From the NCBI GenBank assembly GCA_963170755.1, contig OY720676.1, positions 110,566,543 to 110,630,542 of the forward strand: a stretch of 64,000 nt of DNA, given 5' to 3'. The notes beneath the pieces are model-generated. The model worked only from the letters and a program-made list of their open reading frames with translations, was not told the DNA's origin and made no database searches. Of the stretch, positions 1 through 11,289 are shown in pieces (position 1 is the first letter of the stretch; each line of letters starts with the position of its first letter). A program made the position numbers and the translations under genes. The DNA is from Amphimallon solstitiale. Its lineage: Eukaryota > Arthropoda > Insecta > Coleoptera > Scarabaeidae.

Positions 1-680
1 CTTTAATAACAAAACGCTGCAAAAGACGGTGGAAGACCGATCTACCTATATGTTTCAGAATGTTATTATCGTCCATAACCCCTAATGGGAGTCCCAGGAT
101 GAAGCCACGGAAGATGCCTAATACTTAGAAGAACGAAGGAAGGCCACAAATGATCGGCAAACAATTAATAGTATGACCTACTGTCCCGAGCATTTCCCTA
201 ATTTAATACATCTTACATTTTTAGAGAGACGACTGCGAAGGAAAAAAGGAAAGACAATAAAACTCGGGGCCTGCTCAAGATTCTGTGTTTGGCAAAACGC
301 AAAATATATGACACAGTTACCACATTAACTTGACTGACGTCTCAAAACGTTTACAGTTCACTAATAAATGCCTTATGTAGAGATCGGACGTAATATGTAT
401 AAGAAGATATTTTATATACTTAAGCAAGGCGTAGAAATAATTGCAAATGCGGAAAATACGAAACTGCAGGTAGGTTAGATTAAGCTAGAGCTAAGATAAT
501 TAAAGTTAGTTACTCAGATAAAGAGGCTTTCACAAAAACAGGGTGTAAATGCCTGATCTTACACAAAATATATCTGTCATATTCGCGGTACGTGATTTAG
601 AGCGATGAGGGCTCAATAGTAGGTTAAACACCCACGCAAGTATACTGCAGGCAGTCTTAGTGACCGGTGAAATATACAAT
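1..680. other. No gene recognised
   Basis: This stretch has only short random reading frames on both strands and no motif that I recognise. It is slightly less AT-rich than much of the window but shows no splice-bounded open frame. It ends at the left inverted terminus of a mariner-type element. Confidence 0.5.
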
Positions 681-683
681 ATA

Positions 684-1973
684 CAGGGTACGCTCAAAAA
701 GTCATGAACTTTATACAAAATTCCACGTATTTAGACAAAAGGTACACAATCTTTCGCAAACTATAGACAAAGTAAATTTACAACGTAACATTATATTATT
801 ATTACTATTATTATTAAATTCGAAAACTTACTTCCAAAATGGCGAGTCTTCAACCGAAACTGCAAGAAAAATGCGCACAAAATTCGGAAAAAATAAAGCG
901 CCTTCCATGCAGTGTGTGGATAAATTTGTGAAGCGTTTGCGTGAAAGTAGCTCGTTAATGGACAAAGCAACGCGTTTCCGTGCTCGTCCAGTGCGCTCAA
1001 TCGAAAATATTGCTGCTATTGCCGAAAGTGTGAGTGACAATCCATCAACATCAACTCGACACCGTTCGCAGGAATTGAACATTTCTCGCACGTCCCTTCA
1101 AAGAATTTTGACGAAAGACCTCGGTTTGAAGACGTACAAAATTCAATTGGTGCAAGAGCTGAAGCCGCACGACCATCCGATGCGATTTCGGATCGCCCAA
1201 TGGGCCGAAGAACGCTTGATGGAAGATGAGCATTTTTATCGAAAAATCATCTTTTCAGATGAAGCTCATTTCCACCTCGGTGGTTAGGTCAATAAGGAAA
1301 ACTGCCGCATTTGGGGCTCAGAAAATCCACACGTAATCATGGAAAAGCCAGTGCACCCACAACGAGTGACTGTTTGGTGCGGTATGTGGTCCGGCGGCAT
1401 CATTGGTCCGTTTTTATTCGAAAACGAAGCAGGAGCCGCCGTAACCGTCAATGGTGAGCGCTATCGCGGCATGTTGGAAGATTTTTTCTTTCCCCGAATG
1501 GAAGAGGAAAACATCGGCGGCATTTGGTTCCAGCAGGATGGCGCCACGTGCCACACAGCGAACGTTACAGTCGAACTTTTGCGCGGTACGTTCGAAAATC
1601 GCATAATTAGCCGAAACGGCGATGTCAACTGGCCTTCTCACAGCTGCGATTTGACCCCGTTGGACTATTTTTTGTGGGGCGCCGTCAAGGATAAGTGCTA
1701 CGCCAACCATCCAGAGACGATTGATGACCTAAAGCACGAGATTGAAGTCACCATTGCAGCCATTGAGGGCCACACCATCGAAAATGTCATGAAAAATTGG
1801 GTCGACAGAATGGGCTACTGCAAAGCCAGCCGGGGCAGCCATATGAATGAAGTGGTCTTCCACTATTAAACCGCAATGTTGGGGCTATTCAATAAAAAAA
1901 AAATAATTGCAAAATATTCACCCGTCTTTTTTTATAGCAATTTTAAAATGCAACTTTTTCGTGGGCCAGCCTG
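684..1973 (+). mobile_element. Mariner/IS630-type transposon, DD41D-like
   Basis: A roughly 1.3-kb DNA transposon. The left end reads CAGGGTACGCTCAAAAAGT after a TA at 682-683. The right end, read on the other strand, is CAGGCTGGCCCACGAAAAAGT, an imperfect inverted match. The interior is filled by one transposase frame. The right boundary is approximate because no clean TA follows it. The family guess (rosa-like DD41D group) rests on the spacing of the last two catalytic aspartates. Confidence 0.75.
832..1869 (+). pseudogene. Mariner-type transposase with one premature stop
   Basis: This would be the cut-and-paste transposase of the surrounding element. The N-terminal half is a paired helix-turn-helix region (about residues 10-110 of this stretch). 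The DDE/D nuclease fold follows: first aspartate in IFSDEAHFHLGG, second in WFQQDGATCH, and third in LTPLDYFLWG. Forty-one residues separate the last two, which marks the DD41D group of IS630-Tc1-mariner. The frame is continuous except for one TAG at 1285-1287, where relatives usually have an aromatic residue before V-N-K, so a single base change has silenced it. The native start is unclear: the frame stays open upstream to 667, and the ATG at 839 is in another frame. The C terminus at 1869 looks natural. Confidence 0.85.
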
Positions 1974-1989
1974 TTTTAAATATTGTATA

Positions 1990-2490
1990 TTAAAAGATTG
2001 TTGGATTTATAGCACACCTAACTTACACCTAGATATATTGATTGTTAATCTATATCAAATCAAAAATTGTCATTATCATTATAACTTCCACGTTTATTTT
2101 ACAGTTTGCAGTATTTATCCAGACTACGAAGTATTGATTTGAATCCTACAATGTTAAATGATGACGCAGGATCGCCTTTGATGATTTAATCTGTAAGCAC
2201 GACTTTAGAGGTAGAATAAATGAACGAACATGTTTTCAAATTGCCGAATTAGTAATTTGAAAATTTATATATCGCAATGAGTTAATAAACTACAAGCACC
2301 CGTTATATTAGTTACTACACCTTTTGTAATTAATCATTGTTTAATCATTTACAACGTAATATATTATATATTTTAAATAAAGTGAATAACAAGACTTTAC
2401 GCAATATGCAATTACTACTTCTATTACTCATTTAATTAATCACTCGTTTGCAGAAGGCATTTCCTTACGTGCTCTAAAACACTTTACATG
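1990..2490. other. AT-rich spacer, nothing recognised
   Basis: This is AT-rich sequence between the mariner-type element and the LINE remnant. I see no open frame with coding character and no repeat boundary. Confidence 0.5.
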
Positions 2491-2499
2491 AGGATCGAT

Positions 2500-2800
2500 A
2501 CCAATTATACTTCCAATTACAGACCAATCTCCCTTACTGCAATTGTTGGAAAACTTATTGAATACGCTATCGCATCTTGATTCGTTTTTAGAGGAACATA
2601 GTATTATTTCCAGAAGCGAGTATGAATGGGTACAGAATAGGTAAATCAGATTACAGCAAGCAGATTCCAATGTTTTCTGTGATTTGAATCTAGCGGTCGA
2701 CTACGTTCAACATAATTTTCCATTACACAAATTACAAATCATTCGAATTCGGGCCATTGCGCTGAAATATTTTTTTAAATTTGAATACGAATATCCGTAA
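2500..2800 (+). pseudogene. LINE reverse transcriptase remnant (Jockey/CR1-like)
   Basis: Broken pieces of a non-LTR reverse transcriptase can be read in different frames but in the correct order. These are NYRPISL followed by GKLIEYAI, then FLEEHSIISRSEYEW, then VFCDLNLAVDYVQH (the motif A region, with the usual F-D replaced by V-D), then a piece resembling GIRxIALKYF. Stops and frameshifts separate them. No endonuclease domain or 3' tail is visible next to this piece, so it is a short internal relic. The assignment to Jockey/CR1-type LINEs is by motif style only. Confidence 0.75.
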
Positions 2801-3054
2801 ATAATTGCCATATGAAACAAAGTTATTATTCGCACAAAAGTGGTATTAGTATCCCAAAAATAAGTGCTAGATGTTATGGGGTACTAGGACTTTCCAAAGG
2901 TGTTTATACATTTAATAAATACAATGAAATAAGTGTTTCAAATAAACCTAGTAAAAACATGTATGTGTAAAGTAAAATCTGGGCGTGTATGGGCCTGGGA
3001 GAGTTTTAAATTCTTGTAAACACTACTTACGAATTGTATGTCTACTTTCTATGG

Positions 3055-3255
3055 ATGTACATTTAGTTGCAAAAAAATTTCTCTACTAACCACATTGGAG
3101 CGGTGATATTCGAAATTTTAGTGGTTTTTTTTGGAAGTAAGTGTATATACAGCGTGTTCCAGGATTGATGTTACAAGAGGTATGCGGAACTAAAAATCTT
3201 TGAATCTCAATTTGAGCTTTTGTAAATAAGCCCTGCTTGGCCTGAAACTTATTTT
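3055..3255. repeat. Left arm of MULE inverted repeat, outer part
   Basis: This is the inverted match of 7410-7629 and includes the segment ending in the repeat insertion site. The intact right arm shows the pre-insertion sequence, so the nested repeat can be excised on paper with confidence about its limits. Confidence 0.75.
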
Positions 3256-4125
3256 ACTTTCTTATACGTAGTATAAAGACGTATTGTGATGACGAAAATT
3301 TTCGACATGGAGATTTTTGCAGATGTCCACGTTTTGAAGTCCTCTGATACCAAAGAGTGGTTTTTAAAAAATGTCTGTGTGTGTGTCTCTGTGTGTGTGA
3401 CTACGATAGCGGTCAAACCGCTGTAGATATTTATTCCAAATTTTGTATTTACGTATATAATCTCCTTCTTGACATGTTTTCAGTAAAATCGGTAAACCGG
3501 AAGTAGTAGTATACTTCAGTGAAAAAATCGAATTTTGCAAATATTTCGTCAATTACTAAGTTTAAACAAATGTATAAAGAACTCAAATGTACTCAAAATT
3601 AAATTTGAGACAAATTGTCCAAAAAAAGTTTTTTGAAATTCCTACCGGAAGTAGGTCTTTTACTCTTATCGAAAATCATTTTTTTGCGAATATCTCGCAA
3701 GTCATGCTTTCTAGGCAGGTACATTCCGAGTATAAAAGTATTTAAATGATAATTATAAATATCTTTTGTATAAAAAGAATTTCAAAATTCGGACCGGAAG
3801 TACCACTTTTACTCTTACCGAATTGCGATTTTTTGCAAATATGTCGTAAATTATGCATTCTATATATATTTATTAAGAGTACAAAAGTATTTAGAGTTGG
3901 ATTTGCAATATTTTTTGTATACATGAAATTTCAAAATTCGGACCGGAAGCAGCACTTTTTTCGAATATCTTGCAAAGTATGCCTTCTATAGCGATTTATT
4001 AAGAGAGTTAAAGTACTTAGAATAGGATTTTGATTAATTTTTGTATACAAAATTCTTAAAATTGTATAGTTTGAAACGCTCATACGTATAAGAAAGTCGT
4101 GTGGTGGCCACACCTCATTTTTTAA
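3256..4125 (-). repeat. Composite repeat copy 1: six units of 148-149 bp
   Basis: This 870-bp dispersed repeat is built of diverged tandem units. The anchor ACCGGAAG(T) occurs at 3496, 3644, 3793 and 3942, with a weaker relative at 3349, which gives a period of 147-149 bp. Its two sides carry a perfect 15-bp inverted pair (ACTTTCTTATACGTA at 3256-3270 and its complement at 4083-4097). A GTGTGG-TGG-CCACAC hairpin at 4099-4113 lies 12 nt from the edge. A short CA/GT microsatellite lies in the first unit. The architecture resembles non-autonomous Helentron derivatives (HINEs), but that link is inference. It is nested in the left arm of the MULE. Confidence 0.85.
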
Positions 4126-4223
4126 TATAGTTTCGAGTTTGTGTGAAATCACGTAGGCCTTGACAGTTGTGCAAAATATATTTCCGTTTCAGGTAAAGTA
4201 CCTTTCTTGTTCACAGTATGTTA

Positions 4224-5165
4224 AAATATTACTATGAAAAGTTGTTCAGAATGACAAACTATGGCTCTATACAAAATTTGCGGAAGATCTACTTACTTTG
4301 ATTAAATCGTTATTTTTTAGATTCAACAAAATAAAATTATATTTATTCACAAATTAAGTGTACACAATGTAATAATAGTATTGCTCTACAATCAATCATT
4401 TATTCAACATAACTGCCACCTTTTTCTGCACACCGTTCTATACGACGCCTGAATCCTCTGAAACTGTTCTGAATTCCTCGATTTGTATATGGTGTATGGC
4501 GTTTCGTATTCTTTCTTTTAGTATTTCTCTACTGTTAGGTATCGGGTGGGAGTAAACCAGGTTTTTGAGGCGACCCCATAAATAAAAATCTAGTATAGTG
4601 AGATCGGGCGACCTTGGAGGCCCCGCAATCGAATCATTTCTAGCTATCGACCTTTCTTCAAACACCAAATTTATCCATTCAATTACGCGTGATGTTGAAT
4701 GAACGTCTTGCTGGAAATAAATTGCTAGTCTTTCTGTCAGCGGCACATCATGTAAGTACTCTTCCATAAATCTTTCAAGCAGCTGTAGATAAGTATTCTG
4801 ATATAACCGCTCCTCTATGAAGTAAGGTCCAATAATGCCAGAACGATATGAAATGGCACATCACACATTAACGTTTTGCTAATACTGTCTTCTACAATTG
4901 ATCCGAAAGTTTGGATTTTCTGTAGACCAGTAGCGACAATTTTGAAAGGAAATAACGCCATTTGTGCTAAAAGTTGCTTCGTCTTAAAATACTATGTTTT
5001 TATAAAAATTTCGTGCTTCAATACATTTCTCCCCGATGATAATGCATATCATTTTATTTTGTTGAATCTAAAAAAATAACGATTTAATCAAAGTAGGTAG
5101 ATATTCCTGAAATTTTGTATAGGGCCATAGTTTGTCGTTCTGAACAACTTTTCTTGGTAATATTT
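4224..5165 (-). mobile_element. Mariner-type element with ~118-bp inverted termini, TA target
   Basis: A 942-bp element inserted in the MULE left arm. The ends form a long inverted repeat (4224-4341 versus 5048-5165) that begins AAATATTAC. It is flanked by TA at 4222-4223 and 5166-5167, the duplication expected for this superfamily. The body contains a decayed transposase on the minus strand that lacks its N-terminal DNA-binding part, so this is a deleted copy. Confidence 0.85.
4438..5010 (-). pseudogene. Mariner-type transposase fragment
   Basis: The minus-strand remnant holds the catalytic half only. The first aspartate is in DEATFSTNG (near 4990, just after an in-frame TAA). The second is in IYFQQD and the third in SPDLTILDFYLWG, with 38 residues between the last two. 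The 4438-4767 part is open; upstream it is broken by stops and frameshifts. No helix-turn-helix region remains between it and the inverted terminus. Confidence 0.8.
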
Positions 5166-5502
5166 TAGCATGGTGATCCATCACTTGAGCGCCTGGTCAA
5201 GTTTTCTTATCTAGCAATTAAGGGTTGCTTTAATCTGTTGTGACACTTGCGCGCCGGCATAAACTAATCCGCTTATCTAATGAGTTAGGGAATTCCAGGT
5301 ACCTCTGCTTCTTAATATTTTACCTGAGAAAACTTTTCTTTGGATATGAATGATATTGTTTACTTTATGTGATTAGTGCTGTGGTGGACTAGTGCTTTAA
5401 GTGTTTAAAACCGCACTTTATGAAAAATTGTTTAGTAGTTTATAAAATTTTATACGGTTTTCATCAATTTTGCGTCTATTTTGTTTCTTTGCTAATACCA
5501 AT

Positions 5503-6936
5503 ATGGAGTCAATGTTGAGTAGTAAAGGAAAGAAAATGTTAATAGTGGAATAATATACTTTCCGAAGGGATAAGGAAACTCTTCAAGGTGTGTCTTACAG
5601 GTGTTCGAAAAGAGGCTGTATTGCATCTCTGTTAGTGGATAAATCTGAAACAGTTTTATTAAAATCGAAAAAAGAACACAACCATCCCGCTCCCCAAAAA
5701 TTATCTGTAAAAGTCAGTTTGTTTGAAGTATATTTTTCGTTCTGTTTTATTTCTTGATGGTAACTTAAATTTTTTGCACTTGTTTACATTATTATATGTT
5801 ATGTGTTATGTGTACATCTATTTACAACTATATGTAATTAATTCTCTTGACAGAAACTACAAAACGGAATTAAACGGAAAGCCATGGATGATCCATCGGA
5901 ACGTCCTATGAAATTAATAAATCGCTTGTTACATGAAAATTGCGATGAAAATATCACAACGCAAGACGTGGGAAACATAAGACAAAGTATATACCGAGCC
6001 AAAAGAAGTGTTCTACCACCATTGCCCCAGTCACTAGAAGACGTCCACGAAGCTTTGGAATCGATTCAGTGTCAGACCAACAAGGGCGAACACTTTTTGC
6101 TTGTTAATAATCGACAGCTTCATATAATCATTTTCTCATGTGCGACAAACTTAAAAATTTTATGCACATCTGATAAGATATATATAGACGGTACCTTTGA
6201 TTATTGTGCAAAATTTTTTTGTCAATTATTTACTATTCATGCATTTAAAAATGGCCATTATATACCAGTGGCATTTATGTTGTTACCAAATAAGTCTAGC
6301 TCAACTTATTCGTCAGCTTTTAAATTATTAATTGAATGTTGTAAAGATATAAACTTAGATTTTAGCCCTTTTGAAGTAATTTGTTACTTTGAACTTTCTA
6401 TTCATATAAGTATAAAGCACGTATGGCCATCAAGTGTAATTAGTGGATGTAGATTTCACTTAACTCAAGCATGGTTCAGAAAATTGCAAAATTTGGGTTT
6501 GACATTAGAATATAAAAATTCAAATTCTGAAATTGGTTTATGGTTACGTTGGACTTTCGGTCTAATATTTTTGAATCATGACGACGTTGGCGACTGCTTT
6601 GTAGTAGATTTTTATTCTGTGATTTCTAATGACAGAAGAATAACTCAATATGCAGATTATTTAGTTAGCAATTATATAGCCCAAAGTGCTTTGTTTCCGC
6701 CTCATTTGTGGGCATCATGCACCGCTTCTCTAGAAAAAACTACAAACTGTTGTGAAGCTTTCCACAGCCATTTTAATTCTTATTTTTATAGTCCCCATCC
6801 GGACATATTTGCTTTTATGTCTGTATTAAAAGATTTACAATTGCATACTTACATAAAAATTAGAAGTGTAAATATTCCGCGCAAATTTATAAATTGTGAA
6901 TTGACAAAGCGTATATGGAATACATTTCCAACTTAA
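5503..6936 (+). pseudogene. MULE transposase with FLYWCH finger, two exons
   Basis: Exon 1 (5503-5712) carries a FLYWCH-type zinc finger with C-x5-C and H-N-H ligands (SYRCSKRGC ... KEHNHP). A donor at 5713 and acceptor TTGACAG at 5853 join it in phase to exon 2 (5854-6936), which holds the MULE catalytic core. DGTF carries the first acidic residue, SGCRFHLTQAW is the conserved C-x2-H-like motif, and NCCEAFHSHFN carries the last glutamate. The second catalytic aspartate, normally in a D-F-E context, is a tyrosine here (codon 6385-6387, CYFEL), and codon 17 of exon 1 is TAA (5551-5553). Without these the product would be about 430 residues. It belongs to the Phantom-like MULEs known from insects and is inactive as read. 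Confidence 0.85.
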
Positions 6937-7164
6937 TTAAAATGTATAAAAGTGGACAAATTTCTCGGTTTCAATTTGTTAAAAGTGTTAGTTATAATTA
7001 TTATAAGAAATAAATACGTTTAAATACAATATCAGTTTATTCTTACTACTTAATTAAAGTGTATAAAAATGGACAAATTTCTCGGTTTCAATTTGTTAAA
7101 AGTGTTAGTTAAAATTATTATAAGAAATAAATACTTTTAAATACAATATCAATTTGTTCTTACT
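6931..7164 (+). repeat. Tandem duplication, 117-bp unit, across the MULE stop codon
   Basis: Two near-identical 117-bp units start at 6931 and 7048, each with ACTTAATTAAA. The transposase stop codon lies in the first unit, so the duplication extends the 3' untranslated region. The few differences between units suggest a fairly young event. Confidence 0.85.
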
Positions 7165-7304
7165 CCACCTTCAATGCTTAACATATTTTTTTTAATAGCT
7201 ACCCTTGCTAATTAGGTACCCAAATAAATCTGGCAGTCGCGCGCAACTGACACAAGGGATTACGACTAAACTGACCGCCGCGCGCAAGTGATATGCGGCC
7301 TTTA

Positions 7305-7629
7305 GCATACTATGAACGAGAAAGGTACATTACCTGAAACGGAAATAGATCTTGCTCAACTGTCAATGCCTACTTGATTTTATAAACTCGAAACTATACT
7401 AAAAATAAGTTTCAAACCAAGCAGGGCTTATTTACAAAAGGTCAAATTCAGTTTCAAAGATTTTTAGTTCCACACACCTCTTGTAACATCAATCCTGGGA
7501 CACGCTGTATGTACACTTCCAAAATGTATATATATATATATATATATGTATAAAACAATTTTCACTAAAATTTCGAATATCACCGCTCCAATGTGATTAA
7601 TGAAAAGTTTTTTACAACTAAGTGTACAT
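7305..7629. repeat. Right arm of MULE inverted repeat (uninterrupted)
   Basis: This arm is the inverted counterpart of 3055-3255 plus 4126-4222. It is uninterrupted except for a (TA)n expansion at about 7527-7548. A GC-richer segment at 7230-7305 (CGCGCGC motifs) corresponds loosely to 5170-5260 on the left. Confidence 0.75.
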
Positions 7630-7639
7630 AGGCAACCCA

Positions 7640-8130
7640 ATACTTTCCAGTGTCATAAATGATGTATACGTATAAATGTGTTTAGTTTCTATTTATCAAT
7701 GATAAATAATTTTTGCCAGGGCTTTGAATGGGTTGTGATAATTAGGGATTAGCCGTCAGGGGTACATTGTGAAACTTATAAATACTTCAAATCTTACGCT
7801 TATTCCTGCATCCAAAACTATTATGTATTAAATATATAAAAGTATACATCTAGCTTATATATTAAGGAAACAAAATATTAGGTATATACTTTAGAACAGT
7901 CTGTAAAATTGCATTTGTTAAACAGTCCACATTATTATGTTTTAATTACCAAGTGTTGCAGTAATATATTGTAATGCCACATGCTATATAAACAGTCGTT
8001 AGTAATTAGTCTTCTAATGCATAGATTGATATGTATTGTATAATTACTATCCAGTAATAAGAGATTTCACACTAGGTTATATGAAATAATTAATACTAAG
8101 AAAGTCAATGATATCTAAATGTAACTTAAT
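7640..8130. other. AT-rich spacer, nothing recognised
   Basis: This stretch lies between the MULE and repeat copy 2. No open frame or recognisable motif is seen. Confidence 0.5.
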
Positions 8131-8136
8131 ATAGAT

Positions 8137-8906
8137 TTAAAAAATGAGGCGTAGCCACCACACTACTTTCTTATACGTATCAGCGTTTGAAATTATAGAA
8201 TTTTCAGATTTTTTTATATAAAAATTATTCAAAATCCTATTCTAAGTACTTCTTTCTCTTAATAAATGTCTATAGAATGCATACTTTGCAAGAAAAAAAA
8301 TGCTACTCGCTAAGAGTAAAAGTGATACATCCACTCCGAATTTTGAAATTTCATGTATACAAAAAACATTGCAAATCCAGTTCTAAATACTTTTATTCGT
8401 AACGTACCTTTCTAAAAAGCATAACTTGTGAAATATTTGCAAAAAACTGATTTTTGATAAAAAAACCTATTTCCGGTAGGAATTTCGAAAAACTTTTTTA
8501 GTAAAATTCTTCTCAAATTTAATTTTGAGTACATTTGAATTTTTTATATATTTATTTAAACTTAGTAATTGACGAAATATTGGTAAAATTCAATTTTTTT
8601 ACTGAAGTAAACTACTACTTCCGATCTACCGATTTTACTAAAAAACTAATCAGATCTCAAGAGGGAGATTATACACGTAAATAAAAAATTTGGAATTGAT
8701 GTCTACAGCAATTTAACCGCTATCGTGGTCACACACACGCACACACACGGAGAGAGAGAAAGGGAGAGAGAGAGAGAGGGGGAGAGAGACACATTTTTGA
8801 AAAACCACTTTTTCGGTATCAAGGGACTTCAAACGGTGGACGCCTGCAAAAATCTCGAGGTCGAAAATTTTTGTCATCACAATACTTCCTTATACTACAA
8901 GAAAGA
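8137..8906 (+). repeat. Composite 148-bp-period repeat copy 2
   Basis: This has the same order of segments as copy 3 (start TTAAAAAATGAGG, hairpin region, ACTTCCGG-type anchors, CCACTTTTTCGGTATC, end near TATACTAC). It is more diverged and one internal unit is shortened. The microsatellite slot (about 8730-8792) has expanded into CA followed by GA repeats. Confidence 0.8.
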
Positions 8907-9029
8907 AAAAAACAACTGTCATGGACACGGAATATAACATATGTATAGGACAAGTGCTTCAATAATGTGAATACTAGAAAATGTCAAACATATTCTTATT
9001 TAAACGATAAAGTAAAGTAAATAAAGTAT

Positions 9030-9200
9030 TAAATGGTGGAGCATTCAATCGTACTGGAAAAATTGTATTGTTACAGTATTAGAGGTTTGACATTGCTATG
9101 GTTCGAGAGTTATCTGACCGACAGGACACACTATGTAAAGTTGGATGGAAACAAGTCTAACTGTAGTTTCTCTAAGGAAATCAGTCCCGCAGGTGCATAA
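9030..9200 (+). pseudogene. LINE reverse transcriptase fragment
   Basis: One open stretch reads VEHSIVLEKLYCYSIRGL, then LLWFESYLTDRTHYVKLDG, then EISPAG. This is the segment of a Jockey/CR1-like reverse transcriptase between motif A and motif B. It ends in a stop at the position of the expected V-P-Q-G. It overlaps in domain position with the 2.5-2.8 kb fragment, so the two are separate copies. Confidence 0.75.
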
Positions 9201-9950
9201 ATCTCTGGATTAAACTGAACGTATGTGTCGGTTCCAATTCATTAGTTGAAGTTCTCGCGTAATGAGAGCCACCCCCAGTGTTTAATCTTCTTAAATATCT
9301 TCTTGCTTCTTACATTAGGTAATTTCTTTCTTGATATTGAATTGGTGACAGATAATCTTGTAAATTTATTTCTGCTTTTCAGATATTTTATAATTTACTA
9401 TCTCTAATAACGGTTTGACTCGCTATAGTAATTATTCACGGTCTAGCTCGTATGAGACTTGAGACGCTTCAATTTGTTATTTTCTTGCAAAATGTATAAA
9501 TTCCACATACACATAATAATTAATGGTTGCAGATATCTCTGAAAATTACATACGTTAATTGGGCTGTATTATTTACTTAATTAGTTTCTAATTAATTATT
9601 TCTTTGGAATTATCAAATGAGTTTGAAAAATAATTTTGTTCGCTACTAGTTTTTATTATTTAAATGATGCATTAATAATGCATAATTTAGTGGTATGACT
9701 TTACATTTTTCCCTTCTAAGTACTGTATTTATAGTAGCACTGTCATTGTAGTTACGGACACCTTTAATCCGCACAGCGGTTTAGATTTGCATATTGGCTG
9801 CAAAATTTCTCTAAGCATCACGTAATATGGATTGCAGAATATAATAATTTAATAATCTTTATTCATTCAAATGTGTACAAATTGTATAAATCTCGTCTGA
9901 GAGATATCAGAGAGTTCAGAACAGTTGTTTGAAGTTGGTATTTGATTTGG
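9201..9950. other. AT-rich spacer between LINE pieces
   Basis: No reverse transcriptase motif is legible here, although LINE pieces lie on both sides. Either the intervening part of the element has decayed or the two pieces belong to different insertions. Confidence 0.4.
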
Positions 9951-9954
9951 AGTT

Positions 9955-10450
9955 CCGGGAACACGTAACTGATAAACTACAGCTGATTGGGTGGCTGAAT
10001 ATGGAAAACCGTCACAGACTGCATTATACCATTCTTGTGCACTCAGTGGTACAACATCCTCTCCGGGTTACTCGTCTTTGAAATTGTTGAAGCATTATGA
10101 ATTACATAAGATTAATACTAGGTACCGGTACCATTTTGTTATTTCGCGCCATCACACAACAATATTCAAACGTTCGTTCTCTTACATTGCTTCAACTACC
10201 TTCAATAAATTAAGTGATAATTTCAAACAGTTACCTACTACTGCATTTGCACCAGTTTATAAGCGATATCTACTTAGCAACTGATGCTACGGATTTCTAA
10301 TATTGGTTTTTCAGCTCAGTTACTGTATATTTATGTAATATTAGGTGTTTTATACATGTGTAAGTGTAAATAGCTTCGGCTAAATGTGACGCAGACAACA
10401 CATTCAAATTTGTTGTTCAAATAAAATTCATTCAAAGAATAAAATGATTG
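9955..10450 (+). pseudogene. LINE C-terminal region and 3' end
   Basis: Positions 9991-10284 are open and end in the style of insect Jockey/CR1-like ORF2 tails. HELHKINTRYRYHFVISRH-like text is followed by FKRSFSYIASTTFNKLSDN and a final KRYLLSN. Just upstream, in another frame, is a GWLNMENRHRLH-like piece. The following 160 bp, with a G/T-rich patch and CAAATAAAATTC, could be the 3' untranslated region. At least one frameshift is present. Confidence 0.7.
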
Positions 10451-10911
10451 TAGATATAACATATTTTCTAATGCTTTTTTGAAGCACCTTTCACTGCCCA
10501 AGTCCTTAATGTACTTTGGGATATGATTATAATATATGCACACCAAGTGAAAAACGTTGACTGAGAAATTACTCAGATGTCATTTCGCAGAAAGTAGCTG
10601 CTAGAATTTGCACGGTTAATAATATAGATTATAGTGAACAAATATGCAAAACACGAATATACTACTTACTAATGGATACTAAATGGATATGCATTTTTTT
10701 TTATGTTCTTGGTTGTAGTAATTACAAAGCATACAGTAATATAATGCAACATTCTTCGAAACGTTTCCATTTAAAATAGTATCTGTTTATAAAACTTTAT
10801 TATATAAAATACTTATTTGCTGCAAATTCATAGTAAAATTCACTTCTTCTCAAAATCGATTTTTGGTCAAGCTTGAACTCTGCGCCATCTAGCTTTGCTT
10901 TTTAGTTATAT
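10450..10911. other. Spacer, nothing recognised
   Basis: AT-rich sequence up to the left end of the hAT element. No gene is seen. Confidence 0.45.
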
Positions 10912-11289
10912 CAGGGCGCGGAATCGAGCGAGCTAAACTACCACGGAGCTACAACCGAGCAAAGAAATAATGTAAACAACTGTGTGTTGTTTACATTATA
11001 TCTGAATAGCAATAATTCATAGGGTGAACTGCAACATCTGTTTACGCTCGACAACAGTCCAAGAATCAGAGAGAAAAAGGCCAATAAAATATGGAATTTT
11101 ATGAATAAAATCCTTTCTTCATCGGCGTAGGTACAAGGGTGACCAGTTTTTAAAATTCATTATATTTACCTTGTATTTGGCAATATAATATATATATAAT
11201 ATGTACGGGAATGTTTCAATAACATACGCGTACATTTTTAGTTATCATTTATTTAGATCTAGAACGTTGTTTATGTTACTTTTTCTGAT

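Larger units (their letters stand above)
3055..7629 (+). mobile_element. Phantom-like MULE with long inverted arms and two nested insertions
   Basis: The outer ends are inverted copies of each other. Positions 3055-3255 continue at 4126-4222 and then beyond 5168, and this matches the reverse complement of about 7305-7629. Both arms share the run GGAGCGGTGATATTCGAA, close to the outer ends. The left arm is split twice: a 148-bp-period composite repeat sits at 3256-4125 and a mariner-type element at 4224-5165. The interior carries a FLYWCH plus MULE transposase gene. I could not identify a convincing 8-10-bp target duplication. Confidence 0.75.
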
